Source: Sphaerolaimus hirsutus (lineage: Eukaryota; Nematoda; Chromadorea; Monhysterida; Sphaerolaimidae). From it: 64,000 nt of DNA. The notes under the pieces are model-generated. The model was given only the letters and a program-made list of their open reading frames with translations, searched no databases and was not told the DNA's origin. Position numbers and translations under genes: made by a program. This document shows positions 38,401-47,600 of this stretch, piece by piece; within the stretch, counting starts at the first letter, position 1; the number at the start of each line of letters is the position of its first letter. The stretch covers positions 10,542,701 to 10,606,700 of the forward strand of contig OZ038450.1 in NCBI GenBank assembly GCA_964036195.1. Reading direction: 5' to 3'.

Positions 38401-39418
38401 TATTTTCAAATCATTGTAATTTTTTAATTTTCTCAAAATCAAGGCATTTGAAGAAAATTGATTTTTTTCCAACCATATTTTTGAACGACTCTTGTGTGGA
38501 ATGGACACTAGTAACTTCAATGCTGGCCAGAAAATAATCATAAAATTGACATACGTGATGTCACAGCACCACTTATCATGAAGGGCAGTTTCTTTTAGAG
38601 TTGCTATTTAACAACTGTACCTCCCAAACACCAACTACACAATAACCCCAGTAGCCCCCGACATACTTATACAACTAAAAATAGACAGCTAGAGCAATTG
38701 TGGGCTAACCTGTGTAAGCAATACCAAAATGTAATATACTATGCAGGCATATTCACCAGTGAGTTGATTGCTTACAGTAACACGAACTGACAAAATTACT
38801 CTTGCCATAAAACTCTCATTGTATGTGGGATAAGGATAATTTGCTTTGGGGTGTGAGCATCGTTAAAATAGACATCAACTTGTAATGTGGAACATTGTTC
38901 AAAAAATTCCTTTGAACATTGTTCAAAAATTACTTCAAAATTACAAAGGCTGGTTCATAAGGAAGGCAACATAAGGACCATGCGTAAATTTCAAACAAAC
39001 CTTCGATAGCGACGACCTGATCTCTGATCTGCTGGGCGAGCATCACGTCGGGTAGAATGTCCAACATGTCGTAGATCGCATATATGCACGGGTGGACCGA
39101 TTCAAAACGTTGAATCTCTGACTTTATCTGTTCCCCAGCTACTGCCTGTTGATTCCTGCAATACAAGCTTTATGTCGGGTGGTGTGAGAGCGTTCGCGAA
39201 ATGTGATAAAAAATAAGTGGCAGAAAACAATCGAAGTCGGCAAAGTGCCAACTACGGAATTCTAGCGACGGAATAACGAAACGCGCGCTAAAACGACAAA
39301 AACCCACGCGCTCGCTCTTCAGAAAAATTCATCAAAACAACCACAGAACATAAGCTCACCTCAGTGTGCCGCTCAGCTGCGCGCTGCTGGTAGAGCTGAC
39401 GCTGCCCGTGCGTGGCAT
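14422..39418 (-). CDS. AGAP1: AGAP/centaurin-gamma ArfGAP (CenG1A orthologue)
   Basis: Predicted Arf GTPase-activating protein acting in endosomal trafficking. Thirteen exons, 5' to 3': 39360-39418, 39001-39155, 25163-25221, 23974-24061, 21089-21174, 18164-18449, 17596-17918, 17149-17349, 16692-16880, 16107-16446, 15281-15854, 14881-15175, 14422-14658. All junctions are GT-AG and in phase; 963 aa. Seen in order: the [16 protein letters not shown] signature (exon 2); a GTPase-like domain with P-loop GQVTSGKS (about 95-102) and VLVGTQD; a low-complexity linker; a split PH domain starting [17 protein letters not shown] (exon 9) and resuming in exon 11; an ArfGAP zinc finger CADC...CIDC (about 700-720) with arginine-finger context SRIRSL; then two ankyrin repeats ([14 protein letters not shown]). 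The start is the only ATG upstream of the N-terminal signature, at 39418. The long introns hold most of the window's transposons and three candidate alternative first exons. The symbol is approximate: vertebrates have several AGAP paralogues. Confidence 0.93.
14693..14817. mobile_element. short MITE family A copy
   Basis: The left end is catatttagttgttaacgta and the right end ttttaacaactctg. Flanks cacctgac (14685-14692) and cacgtgac (14818-14825) fit an 8-bp duplication with one mismatch. Only 125 bp, an internally deleted copy, in AGAP intron 12. Confidence 0.85.
15902..16013. mobile_element. MITE family E (CAGTCCCAGACCCTGTAAA ends)
   Basis: One end is gtccagaccctgtaaaaaaa and the other ctttacagcgtctgggattg: the same inverted termini as the elements splitting CNOT9 and E(z) exons. 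Here it sits inside AGAP intron 10, near the acceptor of exon 11, and does not form the splice sites. Confidence 0.8.
17408..17553. mobile_element. MITE family E copy
   Basis: Inverted ends tcccagaccctgtaaagtgt and cacttacagggtctgg enclose about 110 bp. It lies in AGAP intron 7, between exons 17596-17918 and 17149-17349. Confidence 0.8.
20263..20484. mobile_element. MITE family D (GTTGACA...CAGCGTGTGGCGCC)
   Basis: The right part ('tcagttgacatccagcgtgt') and internal segments ('cacttaacagaatcgattta', 'ctatcagataggaaagatga', 'aattcactaaaattt') match the copy at 46655-46860. It lies in AGAP intron 5. No target duplication was resolved. Confidence 0.65.
24533..24724 (-). CDS. candidate alternative first exon of AGAP (isoform D)
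   Basis: Starts with ATG at 24724 and stays open for 64 codons to a GT donor after 24533, phase 0. This matches the phase-0 acceptor of AGAP exon 4 (24061), where the GTPase-like domain begins. The peptide begins [17 protein letters not shown] and is Arg/Gly/Pro-rich, ending [12 protein letters not shown]. It is GC-rich against AT-rich surroundings. Use of this exon would replace the first 91 residues. Transcript evidence is absent; the frame could also be a chance open stretch. Confidence 0.45.
25461..25618. mobile_element. palindromic MITE family C (CCCCACACACGCTAGTTGAC)
   Basis: About 158 bp. The left arm (acacgctagttgacatcgac, 'accaaatgtcaactggttc') and right arm ('gaaccagttgacatttggtg', 'tcgatgtcaactagcgtgtg') are near-perfect inverted copies around a short loop. 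It lies in AGAP intron 2. Confidence 0.85.
25636..26151. mobile_element. MITE family A full copy
   Basis: Ends are CAGAGTTGTT and AACAACTATG. Flanks tcggactc (25628-25635) and ttggactc (26152-26159) give an 8-bp duplication with one mismatch. The interior is rich in 'cgtaaacg', 'gtttttactcactcctgagt' and similar motifs. It lies in AGAP intron 2. Confidence 0.9.
26590..28700. repeat. GATAGATAGCTG-type dispersed repeat, split by a palindrome
   Basis: Segments with 'gatagatagctgaac', 'aatatataggctttttcaag' and 'gggataga' occur on both sides of the palindrome 26932-28412. Related copies lie at about 8390-8680, 33060-34230 and 63340-63660. They share order and wording but are not tandem. A degenerate GGGACCGGGAC element ending gaaccctа-type abuts the left side near 26370-26652. 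Confidence 0.6.
26932..28412. repeat. 1.5-kb long palindrome (foldback element)
   Basis: The left end tagtaaacaccttcccgatc is the reverse complement of the right end (gatcgggaaggtgtttacta). Matching inverted segments can be followed across both arms, for example 'tatacactggccaggc' and 'gcctggccagtgtata', or 'catgaaatatcctcta' and 'tagaggatatttcatg', to a centre near 27670. The arms are slightly diverged. It carries no convincing gene; open frames of 112-179 aa inside are mirror images of each other. It lies in AGAP intron 2. Confidence 0.9.
28930..29581. mobile_element. hAT-like MITE filled with CGGAAAAC arrays
   Basis: Ends TAGGGTATC and GACACCCTA with an exact 8-bp duplication ctcagaac (28922-28929 and 29582-29589). 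The internal array matches 3407-4047 in order and spacing. It is inserted into an older element whose flanks resemble the right half of 4859-5971. Confidence 0.92.
29725..30429. mobile_element. TAGGGTTGG hAT-like MITE
   Basis: Ends are tagggttggtcgatgttttt and ttttttccaaccctа-type (ccaaccta variant CCAACCCTA). Flanks ggcatgac (29717-29724) and ggcacgac (30430-30437) give an 8-bp duplication with one mismatch. It contains the shared core 'gcgcaagcgcgcaatttcac' and 'gtatccatttctatgtgcta'. Confidence 0.88.
30438..30600. mobile_element. 163-bp MITE rich in AGCGCCATGGCGCT
   Basis: Ends are tagtgatgtaagaagcgcca and tggcgcttttacatcacta. The right flank ggcatgac (30601-30608) and left flank ggcacgac (30430-30437) match at 7 of 8 positions. 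The left flank is also the right-hand duplication of the neighbouring element 29725-30429. The interior alternates 'gcgccaagcgcc' and 'agcgccatggcgg'. Confidence 0.88.
30781..31003 (-). CDS. candidate alternative first exon of AGAP (isoform B)
   Basis: Begins with ATG at 31003 ([18 protein letters not shown]) and continues as a Ser/Thr-rich frame ([17 protein letters not shown], then [11 protein letters not shown]) to a strong GTGAGC donor after 30781. The exon ends in phase 1, exactly what AGAP exon 3 (25221) needs, giving ...[12 protein letters not shown]. It is GC-rich and lies alone in the AT-rich AGAP intron 2. I judge it a real coding exon from composition and phase. A separate gene is possible, but no other compatible acceptor was seen on this strand. 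Confidence 0.65.
31851..32004 (-). CDS. candidate alternative first exon of AGAP (isoform C)
   Basis: ATG at 32004 ([20 protein letters not shown]), an Arg/Ser-rich continuation, and a consensus GTGAGT donor after 31851. The phase is 1, again matching AGAP exon 3. It is GC-rich, and the same frame is open upstream of the ATG. A longer open frame (31336-32055) continues past the donor; I read that continuation as intron. Expression is not testable from sequence alone. Confidence 0.5.
33060..34230. repeat. GATAGATAGCTG-type dispersed repeat cluster with poly-G tracts
   Basis: Several head-to-head and direct copies of the 26590-28700 repeat: 'ctatctatctatc', 'gatagatagctgagcgg', 'ataggctttttcaaggt' and runs of 8-10 G or C. 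It includes a short CTAT microsatellite at about 33953-33990. No gene lies here (AGAP intron 2). Confidence 0.7.
35863..36948. mobile_element. MITE with GAACCGAGAACCGG arrays, nested
   Basis: Ends TAGGGTTGGG and CCCAACCCTA with an exact 8-bp duplication gtgcttag (35855-35862 and 36949-36956). Subterminal regions on both sides are arrays of 'aaccgagaaccg' in direct orientation on the + strand. It carries in turn a family A fragment. Confidence 0.93.
36423..36610. mobile_element. MITE family A fragment, nested
   Basis: Contains 'gtactcaaaaaaatacgcg', 'aatacatttacgtttcctcc' and 'tttgaaagtacgcgagtaca', typical of family A, between gtagttgg and ataacaattctatg, which look like degraded ends. It is the innermost layer of the 35320-37049 nest. 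Confidence 0.65.
37270..38053. mobile_element. MITE with GGGACCGGGACTGG arrays
   Basis: Ends are TAGGGTTCAAACGGGA and TCCCGTTTGAACCCTA. Flanks gatggata (37262-37269) and gctggata (38054-38061) give an 8-bp duplication with one mismatch. Subterminal arrays of 'gggaccgggac' lie on both sides. A piece with GCGCCAACGCCATGGC and the 'gcacgcttgcgcgcaaaatt' core fills the middle. Confidence 0.9.
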
Positions 39419-40282
39419 CTTGACCAAATTCTCTTGCAGCAATCGTAAAGACCAGTCGTGAAACCGCCTCCTTAATATTTTGATGTGATCAGTGTGCAGT
39501 GGCAACTAGGAGCGAGTCCACCAGTGGAGAGCCATGTTAAAAGCCGGCCGCGCAGCCGTCGCTAGCAATTTTCTTGATTTTTCATTTTTGTGAGTTGATT
39601 GGGTGACGTCATAAATAACGTTGATAGAGGTGGGCATAAAACTGTTTTTGATTTGTGTATGATGGACACAAGCAATTGCACGGGAGGTTTGATGTAAATT
39701 GAGTAAAATTGAGCAAACAAATGCGCCTGTGAAGACCAACTTTGCTGCGAAATGATCCCGGTGTTAACTTTTTCTAAATTTATATTCAACTCGAAAAATT
39801 ATTTATGTTGCACTTCCCATGCATCAATTGCACAACAATGGCTATGAGTTCCACAAAAATTCTTTTTCAACGAGTCCACTGAACCCAGGACTGCTTTTAT
39901 TGAGGTAACTGATGCCGTGATCGGGGTACGCAGATAAACACGGTTATTTAAGGGTATCCAGTTGCGTACCGACAGAAATTTTTAAAAAGAAAAATCATAG
40001 TGACACTGGTACGTTTGGTCACAGTTTATTTTATGTATTTCCACTTTCGCTGGCACGCGTGCAGAAATTATTTCAATGAGTAGCAGAGATCATTTTGCGC
40101 TTTGCAGTTTGTGGTTTATATTTGCGTGTTTCCAGCCGAAATATTGCAATTTGTTCATACACCTACGGAAGTTTGTTAGTGACGTCATTTACGTGTAATC
40201 AGCTAATTACGGTGCTCCTTGTCGGCGTTTTGTTTTATGTGCGCGCGGGCTGCGTTTGTTCTTTGCCGCTCAGCTGGCCATC
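39419..40282. other. divergent intergenic region AGAP/MIA40
   Basis: These 864 bp separate the start codons of two divergent genes, so they should contain both promoters. No TATA box or clear element was identified. Short open frames here are not convincing. Confidence 0.5.
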
Positions 40283-41223
40283 ATGTCGTACTGTCGCCAA
40301 GAAGGTACTTATTTTCTTTCTCAACTATTCAAAATCAAATCTAAGATATTTCACGCAATCAAACCACTCGTTTCAAAGGTGCGAACAACAAGGATCAAGT
40401 TATAGTGTTGACCGAGGACGATTTAAAAGCGCCGATTACATCAGAGCCCGTCTTGGAACTATCCAAGAAGGACAATGATGATGGATATGAGGGAGCGATC
40501 ACTGATTCTGGCGACATCAATTGGAGCTGCCCCTGCATGGCTGGAATGGTGTCTGGTCCTTGCGGCTTTGAATTCAGGTGTCTTTTTGGATGAGTGCCAA
40601 AAATTGGTAATGGTGTAAATGTTTTATTTTTACAGAGAGGCGTTTTCCTGTTTCCACTACAGTTCAGCAGATCCAAAAGGTAGCGACTGTTTAGAGCAAT
40701 TTGTGGCCATGCGAGAATGCTTTGATAGATATCCCACTGTCTATCCTACCGGTTTGCTGGGTGTTTTTCATTGTGTTTGAGCACTATTTGTAAAACAAAC
40801 AACCTTTTTTCCTTGTATTTCCACCCCGTTCAATCCTAACATACATGGCAAACATTGCCATTACATCTAAAAAAATTGAATTACCACTAGAACTTTTCAG
40901 AAAAGGTTTGGAAGTATTTCTAGTCCATTGCGCAGTTTGAATACAAACCTATTTTAACCCTATCTAACTATTTAACAATCAAACACGATAATCAAATACT
41001 ATTGCAATTCCGCATCCACGACACGTTCCAAAAGGAACCAAATTTGATACCGTCTATCATTATCTGTGCAGGTTCAGAGGAGGGTGATGACAGCGGCGCT
41101 TTCGGCGACGGCGCACAAGACACTGCAGACGAGTACGCGACGCGCGGCCGCACTGAATCTGTTTCTGACCGCGACTCGGCTGCAAGTCGACCGCACATTG
41201 ATGCAGAGGAAAAGGGCAGTTGA
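40283..41223 (+). CDS. CHCHD4: mitochondrial import oxidoreductase MIA40 (CHCHD4)
   Basis: Intermembrane-space oxidoreductase that introduces disulfides into imported CX3C and CX9C proteins. Four exons: 40283-40304, 40379-40577, 40636-40751, 41072-41223; all GT-AG and in phase; 162 aa. Seen: the start MSYCRQEG as in vertebrate CHCHD4, the redox motif CPC at residues 58-60 (INWSCPC), and the twin CX9C helices C69/C79 and C92/C102 ([28 protein letters not shown]). The C-terminal tail is acidic and variable, as in the family. No N-terminal targeting signal, consistent with the short animal form. A likely poly(A) signal is at 41475-41480, and ZnT6 starts 446 bp downstream on the same strand. Confidence 0.96.
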
Positions 41224-41474
41224 TCTTTTTGGCTTTTTTTTTGTTGCGTTTGATGTTTCTCAAAATCTTGATAGAGATATGTATGTGTGATTGTATTGTA
41301 GTTGTTACTATTGAATCATAGTTTGCGTTTTTTTATTCTAAGGAACTCCAGCTATCCCTGGGTCGTTTGACTTTTCATTCCCTAAACAGTAGAATAATAG
41401 TCATTACTGTACCATTATAGTTATCATGTTGCTCAACGCCTTCTCTCATTTCTTTTCGCGGCGATACTTAGTCT

Positions 41475-41480
41475 AATAAA
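41475..41480 (+). promoter_or_regulatory. AATAAA polyadenylation signal, MIA40 gene
   Basis: Canonical hexamer about 250 bp after the MIA40 stop and 190 bp before the ZnT6 start codon. Confidence 0.5.
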
Positions 41481-41669
41481 TTTCATGCCTGAAAATTTAT
41501 GATGATGATGATTCCTTTAGATAACGATATCGGATCGGCATTTGCTTTCGCTGGCGGCCCCATTCCGCCTGTATTTTAATCACTCTTTTTCATTATGTGG
41601 ATACATAAATGTAAATATTTCTGACCTGTTTCTGATTCCTGGCTAGGGCGTCGCTGTAACAAGTACAAC

Positions 41670-44600
41670 ATGGATACTATAGCAGTGCAGCTGAACGATT
41701 TCAATGACGACCCCAAATCGCGACCGGCGCTCATTGCCGCTGGCGCCTGCTCAGTGTGTCTGCTAGTTTTGCTTTACTGCATCTCGGTCAGTTATCTTTG
41801 GCTGTCTTTAGGGTTGTGATGCAAAGAGTGACGGGACTGTCCGTGTGCTTAATGGTTGCTATGGTTGCTTTCAAGGTCTGCCGTCAAGCACCAGTGACGC
41901 CACGGCAAAGTGGTGCCAAGCGCCATTGTCAGGCGTTTGTGTACAACGCGCCACGGAAACATTTACATGTCTGGGGTAGGAGTATTATCGGTAGTGAGTA
42001 ATGGCGCATTGAAAAAGAATCCATGCCAATTCCCTTTTTGGAAAAATATGTTCGATCCTAATCTGAACCCGCAAAAATCACGTTTCAATGATTCTTCAAT
42101 AGGACTGGCAAATGAAAATATTTTCAGCCCCAGCAGATGGAGCTTTGTTTCTTTACCTTTGGAGCTGACTTTGGTTGGATGCCCCAAAAATCATGAAACA
42201 TAATTTTTACAGATTCAGAGTCTTCAGAGTGTCTACCTCAACATATTTGGGGAACTCACTCTGACCATGGTGTTCTGAACCCGCAAGAAATATGTTTCAA
42301 TGATTTTTGTTAATCATTGAAATTTTTGACGAAGTGTGGCCTTAACAAATGAAGGTTGATGATTATATATTTTTGAGGGTGGGTAATGGGTGTGGTTTGT
42401 TGGGCCATAGAACCACGCCATGGTCGCTGAGGCCCTGAAAATGGTGAAACATTTTTTGGGTAAGGTTTCCAATTTTAGTGCATTCATTGCCCCCAAAAAT
42501 TGTGAAACATAATTTTTGCGGGTTCAGTTTGGCCCCATATTCAACCTAAATATCTTTTGATGTCTCTAAAAATGCCTGGAGTACCTCTAACCCCAAACCC
42601 GCAAAATTGATGTTTCATCAGTTCTTGAAACATATTTTCTAAGGGTGGCTGTATTTCAGTGGAATCTACAACAGACCACTGAAGTAGTCAAGTGCAACTG
42701 TTGGAGCACAACTTGCTTGCTCCAACAGTTGCTTGGCATTGCGTCTTTTAAAGGCGTGATCCAGCTCCCCATGTCTGGGTTTTATAAATTATATTTTGTA
42801 TTGACATAAGCCACGACGCTTTAATCGTCACTAGTTGGGGAGTGTCGCCAATTGCCCTACACTGTTTTAACCAAAAATTCAAAAAGTTTGGAAACTTGTA
42901 AACCAGCTTTTAACGCATTTGACGTTACCAGAACGAGTTGTCCGACTACAGTTGGCGGAGATAAAAATTACCCATTCCGGTAAAATCAACCGTATTCAAA
43001 GCTAATGCAATTTAAAAGCTAATTCAAAACTAATTTGAATTACAGTAGAAAACCGGTGCACTTAGGCCCAATGTCTTTTTGCACGCCGGACATTTACCTA
43101 CGACACCGACCACAGGTGAGCCGCTCGCTGGTTCTGACCGCGTGCGCCTGGCTGACCGTGTTCTCTTTCCTGTCGCTGTGCTCCGCCCTGGTTTCGCAGC
43201 GGGCGTGCCGCCTGCAGCCCACGCTGCGCTACTCCTACGGCTACACGCGCGCTTCCGTGCTGGCCGTGTTCGCGTGCACCGTGCTCGCGCAGCTTTCTGC
43301 AGTCTTTTTGATGAAGGTCAGTGACCGGTGTTATTGGTGTTTCTTGCGTGCAGTGCCCATTTTTGGGTCCTATTTATGTGTGTAGCGTCGGCTAATTACA
43401 TTAGCGCAGTTCATACATATCCAACTAGGGCCGTGTTTTTCACCGTGTTTAAAAATGGAAGTACCGAAACCTCCTTTTAAGCGGCAGCTGAAATTTTCAG
43501 TACTAATTCACTAGGTATTTTGCAATTCTTAGCGTGCAAGCATGCACTTCACGTTTGCAAATCACGGGCGTTGTTTTCATTGGTTTAGTTTTCATATGCA
43601 AACTTTCCATTTTTTGGACCCATTTGACAAACTGCCAATTTCCGGTTTTTTGATTTCAACAGTTTCTGTGAAGATTATTTCTTATCACCATTCACAAAAC
43701 AGGTAGTCATTAGGCATTCGGCGTATCATGTTTCAGTCGTCCACATTGTGATAATCACTGCGAATAGAGTAGACACATGTGCCGCATCCCGTCGCGCGGC
43801 CGCCTACGCGTTGTCGTCTGTGAGCGCGTGCTGCGTCAAGTCGGCCTGAGGACATAGCTGGAGTCCGGGGTGGTATTTTAGGGGGGGTCCACCAGACTTT
43901 CATGTCTTCCTATACTGTTGTACATTGGCCGAATTTGATGCCCGTCGAGTATTTTATTAAGCTATTAAAATTCAATATGCCAGGTCGGTCATGTAAAATA
44001 ACCACCTTACCGCGGGACTGGGGGATTATTAGAAGTAACAATAAATTAGTCATAATTCCGACCCCGAACCCCAACATACTCGAAAGGCATCAAAATCGGC
44101 CAATGTACAACAGAATGGGAAGTCTTGTGGCTGGTGGACCCCCCCCCCCTAAAATGGCACCCCGGATTCTAGCTATGCCTGGGGCTCGGCGGTGTGACTG
44201 GTGGCCTGCGACGGGTCGTCGTCGTCCAGCACGCCGTAGTGCGCGGGCGGCGTCCACACGAGTCGGCCGCCCGCGTCGAAGTGCCCCAGCGGCCGGTGGT
44301 CGTGCATGGCGCGCAGCTGGCCCTCGCACAGCTCCACTCGCTGCTCTCGTTCCGCCCGCCGACTCATCTGGGGGGGGGGGGGGTGGGGGCAGATCGTGCG
44401 GTGTGCGTGTAATGTTCTAAAAATCTCGGGAGATACAAATTTTTTAAACGTAAGAAAATATAAAGAGCATCTTATATTTATTTATATTTTCTCAGATTTT
44501 CCAGTGATATTTAATTATTTTTATTTTTTCATAAGAAAATCTCTGATTTATATTTACTGATATTTTTGTCGCGTTTTTGCAGAGAAATTTTCTGAGATTA

Positions 44601-47600
44601 TTATTTGTAATTAGATTTTCTAAAAAAGCACCCATTTTTGGAACGCTATGTGCATTAGGGTTGGGACGATATATCGTATCGAATATCGAATATCGGATAT
44701 CGACCATTTTTTCATATCGAATATCGAATATCGATATCGAAAATTTTGAAAAAATATCGAATATCGATATCGAATATCGACCATTTTTTCGATATTTTTC
44801 GATATTCTGGTATTCTTTTTGAGGTATTGGTGATCGCATAAAAAATGGCTGAAGCCAACAAAATGTGGATGCTGCAGCCAAACACGTATGCTTATGAATG
44901 CACAAAGTAATATATCATATATAAATGCCATGTTATTTTCACATTGAGCTATCAAAAGTAGGATATCACGGGTAATGTATACACATCCTTACAAAATATA
45001 TGATATTAGCAAACTGCATCACAAGCAAACCATTTCACCAAACCTTTGCATGGCAACATGGCTCAAAAGTTTGGCTGTTTATTTTAAAATACCAACCTTT
45101 TAAAAATGTTAAAAGCCAGCCACCCTTAGTCACAAGTATGACCTGAAGTGTTTAAAAAATTTTCACCTTGTATAATTTGATTCATCCTGTTTTTATTTCA
45201 TTACCTCATTTCAACTGTTGTGAACCTCATTTAAAAAGATTATCAACCATGTTTGTGTCCAAATGGAAATACAATATGCCCCGCTGTACTAAAATATCGA
45301 AATATCGAAAATATCGAAATATCGATATCGAATATCGAGCATATTTTCATATCGAATATCGATATCGAATATCGAGGGTCCATATCGTATCGATATCGAA
45401 TATCGACTTTCAGAAAAAAATATCGAATATCGATATCGAAAAGTCATATCGTCCCAACCCTAATGTGCATGGACCAAACGTCAGTCGTTCGTGTTGTTCC
45501 CCCTCTCCTACCGTCGTGGTCCCATTGCTCGAATCAATCGTGGCATCCATGTGCGGCGTGTGCACCGCCAGGAACTGGCCGCCGACGGAGCACTCCAAGC
45601 GCGAGTGTTTGGTGCGCACGCTCACCCTGCCCGTGCCCTGGTGCTGCGTGATCAGCGCGCCGCATATGCGCACGCATTGCCGCTTGCCCGCCTCGTTGCC
45701 GAACACGCGCGCTTGTGACACGGTCGCGATGCACCGGTCGCGCCGCACGCCCGCCCAGCGCCACGTCATAATCGACGGCTCGTGTAGCAGCACCTGCGTC
45801 GCCACGGAGAATATTTGCGTTGCACACGCTAGTTGACGACCGAAATTTCTAAAGCTGTTTCAAACACTTGAGTTTACCAGAATGAAGAGTCCGTGAACTG
45901 ATGTTCACGGAGATAACAAACGATTAGTTATGGTAAATTCAAAAAAATCCAATGCGGAAACTTCGGTTGTCAACACGTGGGCACGTGGGGTTGTGTACGT
46001 GGGCACATTGCAGTGCTCGGTACTCGGTATACATCAATTTGGCAGGTATCTGCTAACCGGCGTGGTGCAGTCGTTGTTGCGTTGTAGGCGCACGTGGTGC
46101 TCCGTGACCGCCTTCATCCACTCTACGCGCTCCCCGTTCGCCGGCAGCGTCCACATGTGGCCGGCGCACTCCACGTCGGGCAGGTGCGGCGCTATGCGCA
46201 GCGCGTGCGCGTCGACGCGGATGCGCGCCCCGCCGCACAGGTCGGCGAACAGGCGGTCGGCGTCGTACAGCAGCTCGACGCGGCGGTGGTGCACGGCCGC
46301 TAGTCGGCCGTCGAGCGACACGGCCGCCGACGCGTCGCCCAACGAGCACACGCGCACGCCGCCGCCCAGCGTCAGCTCCACCAGCATGTTGCGCTGCAGC
46401 AGCACGGCCACCGTGTCTGAAAACACATTGTGATTTGTGAGCTGCTCGTTTGCACAGCACATTGGGCCCACACACCTGGCGGCAGTCCCAAGCCCTGTGT
46501 AATGTAAAGTGTCAAATGTAAAGTCAAATGCAAAGTAAAAAAATCAATCGTCATGCAAAGTTCAGTAATAAAATCTTCTTTTTTGTGATAGACATTTACT
46601 TTTCAATTGACTTTACATTTGACACTTTATTTTGCACTTTACAGGGCTTGGGACTGCCCCCTGTTGACATTGCAAATTCATTTCAACAAAATAACGCCAG
46701 AATTTTTGTTTTAAAAATCGCACTTAACAGAAACAATGAGAATTAATTGTCATGATGTGGAAATAACTATGCTCTATCAGATAAGAAAGTTGAAATCCTA
46801 TAATTCACTAAAATTTTGTTGACTCCAATTCAGTTGACACCCAGCGTGTGTGGCGCCATTGGCGCTCCACACGGTGGTTGACGCTACTTTTTAGAAGTCG
46901 ATTGAGTCAACTCAGAGTCAACGGTTTTAAGTATAACTATTTTTAATTTTTTACCTGTGTTGATTAAGAAATATTGAGAAGTCGATTGATGTAGAATGAA
47001 AGAAGGGGATTTTTTGGATACATATTGTAAATGGCTCAGAGTCAATTGAATTTTTGACCAGTTGACTCTGAGTTGACGCTAATTTTGGCGTCAACTAGCG
47101 TGTGTGGGGCCATTGCTACACCATATCACTCACCCAGTCGGCTAATGTAAATGTTTGGATATGGCATTTTAGTCGGTTCGTGTACACTGGCGGGCGAGAG
47201 TGCGGCGCTGCCGGTTGACGTCGTGTTCACGGCTGCCGATGTGCCCGTCGCTTTGTCCCCGTGCTCCACCGACGTGCTTCTGTAGAGTTGTCATTTATGG
47301 CTTCTGTTATGGCCCCATATTTTATTTTGAAGGCAGGCGTGCCCGACACGCAAAGGAATGCCTGACAAATGCAAATTAATCTATTTTATGATCGAATACC
47401 ATGCAAATTGGATGAACTTGATCGATAAGTTGGGAAAACTATTCATGGCATTCGTTTGAGTTTGTCAGGCATGTCAGGCACGCATGCCTTCCTAATAAAA
47501 TCTGTGGCTGGTAATTATACGGCTGCCTTTCGACCTTACCTGGACACGCTCTCGTCATTGGTCTCGTTGCTGAAAGCGTTCTCGTGTTTTTCACTCGTTT

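Noticed and set aside
44577..45651. Open frames rich in SNIDIEYR and similar
   Set aside because: Translations of the ATATCGAATATCG arrays of the MITE 44656-45462.
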